Source: DSNY01 sp016861185 (GTDB lineage Bacteria; Pseudomonadota; Gammaproteobacteria; Burkholderiales; Burkholderiaceae_F). From it: a DNA stretch of 9,774 nucleotides. Shown in pieces: positions 5,863 to 9,774 of this stretch. Location: NCBI GenBank assembly GCA_030263275.1, contig SZOR01000131.1, positions 1-9,774 of the forward strand. The letters run 5' to 3'. The notes beneath the pieces were generated by a model. It ran no database searches. It was not told where the DNA came from and saw only the letters and a program-made list of their open reading frames with translations. The position numbers were made by a program, and so were the translations under genes. Numbering within the stretch: position 1 is the first letter of the stretch; every line of letters starts with the position of its first letter.

Positions 5863-5872
5863 CCGCCGGTCA
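5846..5872 (-). repeat. Three 11-bp-phased GTCA(ACCG) repeats, likely operator
   Basis: On the plus strand GTCAACCG starts at 5847 and 5858, and a partial copy GTCAG starts at 5869: three repeats exactly 11 bp apart, one helical turn. Read on the minus strand they are CGGTTGAC, the same core as the repeats at 3459–3494. They lie about 70 bp upstream of the AlpA-like start. Autoregulation by AlpA, or binding of an excision complex, is inferred. Confidence 0.6.
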
Positions 5873-5901
5873 GAGATCCCACGTCCGGGAGCCGATGTCG
5901 C

Positions 5902-6519
5902 TTATGGCCGCGTGCGATCGGCGCGTATTCTTCGAATGACGACCAGGCATTCACGGTGCACGTTCTCGACAGGATCGCCAGCGAGGCGCAGCGCCTCGGC
6001 GACGACTTCCTCGAAGTGCGAGCCGGGCCGCACGCCCTCGCGCTGCGTCAGCTTCACACCGCGGCGACCGAACGCGTAGTAGATTGCCTCGATGAGTCCG
6101 AAGCGGATTCTGCCGGCGACGGTGTCGCTCAGAGCCGGACGGCCGCGGCGTGGCCGTTCGGCGCGCATCATGTCAGCGGCGATGAGCGCGTCGATCCTGC
6201 GTCGCTCGCGGATCTCGTCAGCAGTGAGCGGCGTGCACAGGAGAAACCCGTCGACATCGATCTCGACCCAGTGAAACGGCGGGATCTCCGGCCCGAACAG
6301 CGCCGCGCGAAGCGCGTTGATATCTTCGGCGATGGACGTCGTTGAGAACGCGCCGTACTCGGGATCCGCGCTGAAGGGCGGGCCGCGCATCAGAAACTCG
6401 AACAGGCCTTGCATCTCGGCCTGCGAGAGCCCGACCCGATAGCGACTGCGCAACGTTCCGTCCGGCAGCGCGACGAACTGCGGTCGCGGTGCTGCACGCT
6501 TGGATGCGCGGCCAGTCAT
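5902..6519 (-). CDS. Hypothetical protein, 205 aa, candidate cargo
   Basis: A 205-residue protein with no family I recognise. It begins MTGRASKRAAPRPQFVALPD, then has an RYRVGLSQAEMQGLFEFLMRG stretch (26–46), an aromatic IPPFHWVEIDVDGFLLCTPL segment (about 78–97), a basic stretch (RAERPRRGRP, around 119–128), and a helical C-terminus. No membrane segment, no signal peptide and no catalytic motif are evident. No clear ribosome site precedes the ATG at 6519. It starts 30 bp after the preceding gene and is the last gene before the repeat region upstream of alpA. In satellites, genes between int and the regulators are often accessory, so interference with phage is possible but unproven. Confidence 0.7.
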   Translation of the reverse strand: MTGRASKRAAPRPQFVALPDGTLRSRYRVGLSQAEMQGLFEFLMRGPPFSADPEYGAFSTTSIAEDINALRAALFGPEIPPFHWVEIDVDGFLLCTPLTADEIRERRRIDALIAADMMRAERPRRGRPALSDTVAGRIRFGLIEAIYYAFGRRGVKLTQREGVRPGSHFEEVVAEALRLAGDPVENVHRECLVVIRRIRADRTRP

Positions 6520-6549
6520 CGAACAGGGCGCCGGCGCGATGCGGACGCT

Positions 6550-7317
6550 TCAAACCGCGGCGTCGTTTTCGCCGTCGCGCTTCGAATCGTCGCCGGCGTC
6601 GCGCGTGTCGCTGTCCGGTCGGATCAGCCGCATGAAGGCCTGGAACTCGGCATCCTCGCGCGCCTCGATCTGTTGCAGCTCCGCGCGGATCACCTGCGCC
6701 TTGCCCGGCTCAACGTGATACGCGGCGTGCTCGAGCACGTCGCGCACGGCCGCGAGCGCGTCGCGCAGCGCGCCGAGGGAGTCCGCGGCCAGACTGCAGC
6801 CCGGCCAACGGTCGGCCGCATACCATGCAAGCATGCCGAGCAAGGTGTCGGCTTCGTGGAGCACTCGTGCGCGGTACTGCGCACCGGAACTCGGGAGACC
6901 GCGCAGCTTGTGTTGGAGCAACGAGCGCTGGCGCTCCACCGCAGCGGCACGCTCGCGCGCCCGCTGCCGATCGGCCTCGGCCCGCCGTTCCGCTTGAATC
7001 TCGTGGGGGAGCCGATGCCGCGCGACTTCCCATTGCAGCGCCCCATACGGCCGCAGCACGCAACGCCGGCCGGCATCGTCGCGCCACTCCAGCCGTTGAC
7101 GAACCGCCTCGTCGATCACGATGCCCGCAGGTATCCAGCCGGCTGCGCGAAGCTGCTTCTGCAATCCCCGCGCCTGCGTCACGCGCAGGCCGCCGAAGAC
7201 GCGCAGTTCAGCCCTTTCGAGCGCCGCGGCTCGCACCTTCTGCAATTGCTCGGCAGATAGACCCGCCGCGACCGGGCGCACCTCACGCGGTTCCGTAGAC
7301 TTGCCGCCAGCTTTCAT
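6550..7317 (-). CDS. Hypothetical coiled-coil-rich protein, 255 aa
   Basis: A 255-residue protein. Residues 20–60 are helical and charged (LSAEQLQKVRAAALERAELR), residues 60–110 hold a more globular part (GWIPAGIVIDEAVRQRLEWR), and residues 110–140 are a very arginine/glutamate-rich helix likely to be a coiled coil; the tail is acidic (from about 236). I do not recognise a family. The start is firm: GGAGG lies 5 nt upstream and the ATG overlaps the integrase stop (ATGA). It is therefore co-transcribed with the integrase and, through the junction, perhaps from the agmatinase promoter. It could be an integrase accessory or a cargo gene. Confidence 0.75.
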   Translation of the reverse strand: MKAGGKSTEPREVRPVAAGLSAEQLQKVRAAALERAELRVFGGLRVTQARGLQKQLRAAGWIPAGIVIDEAVRQRLEWRDDAGRRCVLRPYGALQWEVARHRLPHEIQAERRAEADRQRARERAAAVERQRSLLQHKLRGLPSSGAQYRARVLHEADTLLGMLAWYAADRWPGCSLAADSLGALRDALAAVRDVLEHAAYHVEPGKAQVIRAELQQIEAREDAEFQAFMRLIRPDSDTRDAGDDSKRDGENDAAV

Positions 7318-8765
7318 TCGAACCTCCGTTTCGGATGAGAGTCAGGCCCGGCCGCTGCTGCCACAGCGGTTCGGGCCGCTTTGCCCTGCGTCGCCTCGGG
7401 CTGCGCAGGCGCCAACGCGGCGCGGCCCGCCTCGTCGGCGAGCAGCTCGCGCAAGTTCTCGTCCCAAGCCGACATCGCTGCGGCTCGTTCGGAGAGGTAC
7501 TCGCTGCGGTCGTAGACCTGCAGCACGCCGCCCAGGCGATGATTCAGGATCTTCTCGGCGACGTGCGGCAGCACGCCCAGGTCGCCGAGGCGCGAGCGCA
7601 ACGTGCGGCGCAGATCGTGCGGCGTGAAGTGCGCGAGCGGTAGCGCGCCGCCGGCGAGCAGCCGATCGAGTGCGCGCGTCACGGTGCGGCGCTCGATCGG
7701 CGAAGGCTGTGCGCTCTGACTCGACGCGAAAACGAAACGATCGGCCGCGCGCTCGCCCGGGATCGCGCGCAGCACGTCGACCGCGAGCGAAGGCAGGTGC
7801 ACCAGATGCGGCCGGCCGGTCTTGGTGTTGTGCGCCGGAATGCGCCACAGCGCGGCGTCCAGATCGATATCGCCCCAGCGTGCGAGCAGGGTTTCGCCGA
7901 CGCGCTGCCCGGTGAGCAGCAGGAACTGCAGGCAGGCCCGCGTCGCGGGCTCGAGGTGCAGCCCGCCACGTTCATAGGCGGCGACGGTCGTGCGCCCGTT
8001 CTTGCGCGCGAAGGCCCGCACGGTGCGCTTGACGGGAACGGCGCCAGCGAGCACGTGCCAGAAGGTCGCGATCTCGTCGAACGACAGCGCACGCTCGCGC
8101 TCGCCCTCGGTGCCGCCCACGTCGCGGCGGGTCAGCTCAGCAATCGGATTGACTTCGATATGGCCCTGCATGCGCGCGTAGCGCAGCACGCGTTTGGCAA
8201 CGAGCAGCACGCGGTTGGCCTGCACGGGCGCGCCGCGGTCGACGATCGCGTTCAGCACGGCCTGCACGTCGCGCAGCGTGATCGATGCGAGCGGGCGCGC
8301 GCCCAGGTGCGGCAACAGGTCGACGTCCAGCATGCGCCGCACGCCCTGCGGGCCGAAGCGCGTGCCGGTGCGGTAGGTCGTGCCCACGTCGAGCGGCGCG
8401 CCGACGAAGGCGACATCATATTGACCGACCTCCTTGATGTTTTCGCAGTAGGGGGCGTGGGCAAAAGTGTTGATCCCGGCGAATTGGGGCTGGTCGCCGC
8501 GAACAAAGAGCGAGATTCGGCGGTCCTGAACCGACTTGGCGGCTTCCAGACCCAGCTCGAGGCTGCGCTCGGCGCGGCGCTTTCGCTCTTTATCGCCGAT
8601 CTTCTCCAGGTCCTTGAGGGCGCGCATCGCGGACAGCTGGTCTCGCGACGTCAACTGCCGCTCATACTCTATCTGAGGCTGACCGGCCTCGGGGGAACCC
8701 TCGTCTTGTTCGGGGTTGGAATGTTCGCGGCGAACCGGCTTCTTTCGTGGATGGTGATGACCCAT
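7314..8765 (-). CDS. Chimeric reading frame: agmatinase N-terminus fused to tyrosine integrase C-terminus
   Basis: A 483-residue frame of two unrelated parts. Residues 1–145 are an arginase/agmatinase N-terminus (see the separate entry). Residues 146–483 are a P4-type tyrosine integrase: a core-binding domain remnant (LDVDLLPHLGARPLASITLR, then KRVLRYARMQGHIEVNPIAE) and a complete catalytic domain with R288 (TGQRVGE), K315 (NTKTGRP), H383 and R386 (HDLRRT), H409 (LNHRLGG) and the nucleophile Y418 (VYDRSEY). A full P4-type integrase has about 130–180 further N-terminal residues with the arm-binding DUF4102 domain; these are missing. There is an unusual basic insert around residues 245–270. The ATG at 8765 has GAGGGA just upstream. 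If translated, the product is probably unable to integrate normally, but its catalytic half may still be made. Confidence 0.85.
   Translation of the reverse strand: MGHHHPRKKPVRREHSNPEQDEGSPEAGQPQIEYERQLTSRDQLSAMRALKDLEKIGDKERKRRAERSLELGLEAAKSVQDRRISLFVRGDQPQFAGINTFAHAPYCENIKEVGQYDVAFVGAPLDVGTTYRTGTRFGPQGVRRMLDVDLLPHLGARPLASITLRDVQAVLNAIVDRGAPVQANRVLLVAKRVLRYARMQGHIEVNPIAELTRRDVGGTEGERERALSFDEIATFWHVLAGAVPVKRTVRAFARKNGRTTVAAYERGGLHLEPATRACLQFLLLTGQRVGETLLARWGDIDLDAALWRIPAHNTKTGRPHLVHLPSLAVDVLRAIPGERAADRFVFASSQSAQPSPIERRTVTRALDRLLAGGALPLAHFTPHDLRRTLRSRLGDLGVLPHVAEKILNHRLGGVLQVYDRSEYLSERAAAMSAWDENLRELLADEAGRAALAPAQPEATQGKAARTAVAAAAGPDSHPKRRFE
8331..8363 (-). other. Probable attachment-site junction (attL/attR)
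   Basis: This is where the agmatinase frame ends (TRFGPQGVRRM) and the integrase frame begins (LDVDLLPHLG). The transition is seamless and in frame, and the last residues, VRRM, would fit both families, so the crossover core probably lies in or near 8331–8342. GC content rises on the element side. No second copy of the core is in the window, so the core length cannot be determined. Confidence 0.6.
8331..8765 (-). pseudogene. 5' fragment of an agmatinase/arginase-family gene, interrupted by the element
   Basis: Codons 1–145 of the chimeric frame. The first 80 residues are a charged N-terminal extension beginning MGHHHPRKKPVRREHS. After this comes the typical agmatinase beginning: RRISLFVRGDQPQFAGINTF, then APYCENIKEVGQYDVAFVGA, then PLDVGTTYRTGTRFGPQGVR, matching the family pattern G-x-P-x-D-x-G-T-x-x-R-x-G-T-R-x-G-P. 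Agmatinases hydrolyse agmatine to putrescine and urea with two manganese ions. All metal ligands (GGDHS, DAHxD and the later DxD) lie downstream of the break and are missing, so this fragment cannot be an enzyme. The rest is expected at the other end of the element, outside the window. Guanidinobutyrase or another ureohydrolase is an alternative. Confidence 0.85.
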
Positions 8766-9164
8766 GTTTCCCTCGCTTGGCTATGCTAGACGTGATGTTA
8801 AATGGCGCTTCATAGGGCAGCGGAAATACACCCATAGATTGCGAACAGAATACCACGAAATAAACGGGAGCAAAATATGGGCACCAGGCCCATAATGGTC
8901 ACCTTCGCATTCGCCGGCGCCCAACCCATTCTCAGGTCATGGGGTCCTCATTGTTTGTTGTGGTAACTCTTAGGGTACGCGATGGCCTTCTTGCCTGAAA
9001 TTACACAAACAACTTTAAACTATCCTGTCTGCGCCCCACCGGATCAAAACACGACGATTCCCTTATACGCTCTAATTCTCCTGACTCAGTACATAATTCA
9101 ACTGATTCGTGCTAAACTTTCGCATGATAGTCTCTGCCGCCCGGAGCATCATGGCGAATAACAG
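8766..9164. promoter_or_regulatory. Divergent intergenic region of the host flank
   Basis: 399 bp between the agmatinase start (minus) and the LuxR-type gene (plus). It is clearly AT-richer than the element. TATGGGC (8876–8882) and GCCCATA (8888–8894) form a perfect 7-bp inverted repeat with a 5-nt spacer, a possible operator. TAAACT at 9112–9117 could be a -10 for the regulator, but no convincing -35 goes with it. I see no RNA gene or terminator here. Confidence 0.45.
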
Positions 9165-9774
9165 ATGGTCAAGCCCGCCGCGCCGAAAGGTCTCCCTCCC
9201 CTATCAGTCGCCAAGTTTCGCCGGCCGCGAACCACTGCGCCGTTGATCGCTCGTCCGCGATTGCTCGACGCCCTGACCGAGGGGTCTAACCGGGCACTGA
9301 CCCTGATTTCCGCATCGGCCGGCTATGGCAAAACCACCATCGTCAATCAATGGCTGGATTCAGTCCATTTACCCTGGGCATGGCTATCACTGGACGAGCA
9401 GGATAGCAACCTGCCGACCTTCCTGAGTTATTTAGTGGCCGCCGTGCGCACGGTTTACCCGGATGCCGGGCAGACCTGCGAACTATTGCTGCGCGCGCCG
9501 AATCTGCCCTCGCCCGACCGGCTGGCCATCTCGTTGTTGAACGATCTGGACAACCTCCCCGGCCCGCTTCTCCTCGTGCTGGATGACTACCACATGATCC
9601 AGTCTCTCGACGTCCATGCGGTGATAGCGCGCTTGGTACAGCACATGCTACCTTCCATCCATCTGGTGCTGACGACGCGAGCAGACCCGCCACTACCGCT
9701 TGAGCGTTTGCGCGGGCGCGGTGCCCTGGCTGAGATTCGCGGCGCGGACTTGCGCTTTTCGACGGAAGAGACAG
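9165..9774 (+). CDS. MalT/LuxR-family ATP-dependent transcriptional regulator, N-terminal part
   Basis: The first 203 codons of a large regulator running off the right edge. It starts MVKPAAPKGLPPLSVAKFRR followed by PRTTAPLIARPRLLDAL, the usual beginning of MalT-like (LAL/STAND) regulators. The Walker A segment is AGYGKTT (residues 52–58) and Walker B is LLLVLDD (135–141), followed by a DPPLPLERLRGRG segment typical of the family. An in-frame TAA at 9159–9161 excludes an earlier start, so ATG 9165 is the first possible codon; its ribosome site is poor. Family members are about 850–900 residues, with TPR-like repeats and a C-terminal LuxR HTH, neither of which is visible. The inducer is unknown. 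The gene is divergent from the agmatinase fragment and is host sequence. Confidence 0.85.
   Translation, partial: MVKPAAPKGLPPLSVAKFRRPRTTAPLIARPRLLDALTEGSNRALTLISASAGYGKTTIVNQWLDSVHLPWAWLSLDEQDSNLPTFLSYLVAAVRTVYPDAGQTCELLLRAPNLPSPDRLAISLLNDLDNLPGPLLLVLDDYHMIQSLDVHAVIARLVQHMLPSIHLVLTTRADPPLPLERLRGRGALAEIRGADLRFSTEET

Noticed and set aside
7797..8789. Long plus-strand open frame (330 codons) antisense to the chimeric integrase
   Set aside because: It mirrors the codon structure of the integrase on the other strand, has no family resemblance and no matching ribosome site. High GC creates such frames.
9151..9246. 31-codon frame from ATG 9151 with GGAG 4 nt upstream, overlapping the LuxR-type start
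   Set aside because: Its product is not like a regulator or known leader peptide and spacing is short. A translationally coupled leader remains possible but there is no further support.
1..9774. CRISPR array, tRNA or rRNA gene, or insertion sequence
   Set aside because: No regular spacer-repeat array, no cloverleaf or rRNA-like sequence and no transposase is seen. The short repeats at 3459–3676 and 5846–5872 are too short and too close together for CRISPR.

Overview
The window shows one end of an integrated, phage-derived element (about 1–8330, nearly all genes on the minus strand) next to a less GC-rich chromosomal flank (about 8331–9774). The element is very GC-rich and its protein families (P4-type integrase, AlpA-like HTH, VapE-type ATPase, Nu1-like small terminase, HK97-fold capsid) are typical of Proteobacteria. 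The host is therefore probably a proteobacterium, but genus cannot be read from the sequence. The flank carries the 5' end of an agmatinase/arginase-family gene (minus strand) and, divergently, the start of a MalT/LuxR-type ATP-dependent regulator (plus strand).

Layout in the direction of element transcription (right to left): a chimeric agmatinase–integrase reading frame (8765–7314); two unrecognised genes (7317–6550, 6519–5902); a control region with 11-bp-phased repeats; an AlpA-like regulator/excisionase (5774–5559); a small coupled gene (5566–5384); a CHC2-primase-like protein that has lost its zinc ligands (5331–4882); a VapE-type helicase/primase-associated ATPase (4889–3627); a 316-bp non-coding region with iterons and palindromes, a candidate replication origin and/or packaging control region; a Nu1-like small terminase (3310–2825); two small genes (2813–2628, 2627–2193); a hairpin; an HK97-type major capsid protein (2092–983); a gap with two interlocking inverted repeats; and three small genes (828–445, 434–240, 258 to beyond the edge).

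Int, AlpA, primase/VapE, TerS and capsid on one strand, with no phage repressor, lysis or tail gene in view, resembles a capsid-encoding phage satellite (cfPICI-like) more than an ordinary prophage. Only about 8.3 kb of the element is visible, so a complete or decayed prophage cannot be excluded.

The most striking point is the insertion junction. The element lies inside the agmatinase gene, and the host N-terminus (residues 1–145) is fused in frame to an integrase lacking its own N-terminal half. This is what would be expected if the attachment site lies within the integrase gene, so that integration swaps the integrase N-terminus for a host one. Other points of interest are a SaPI-like iteron arrangement at the 3' end of vapE, a GGTTGAC motif family shared by two control regions, a pseudoknot-capable intergenic sequence after the capsid gene, and the zinc-less primase-like protein.
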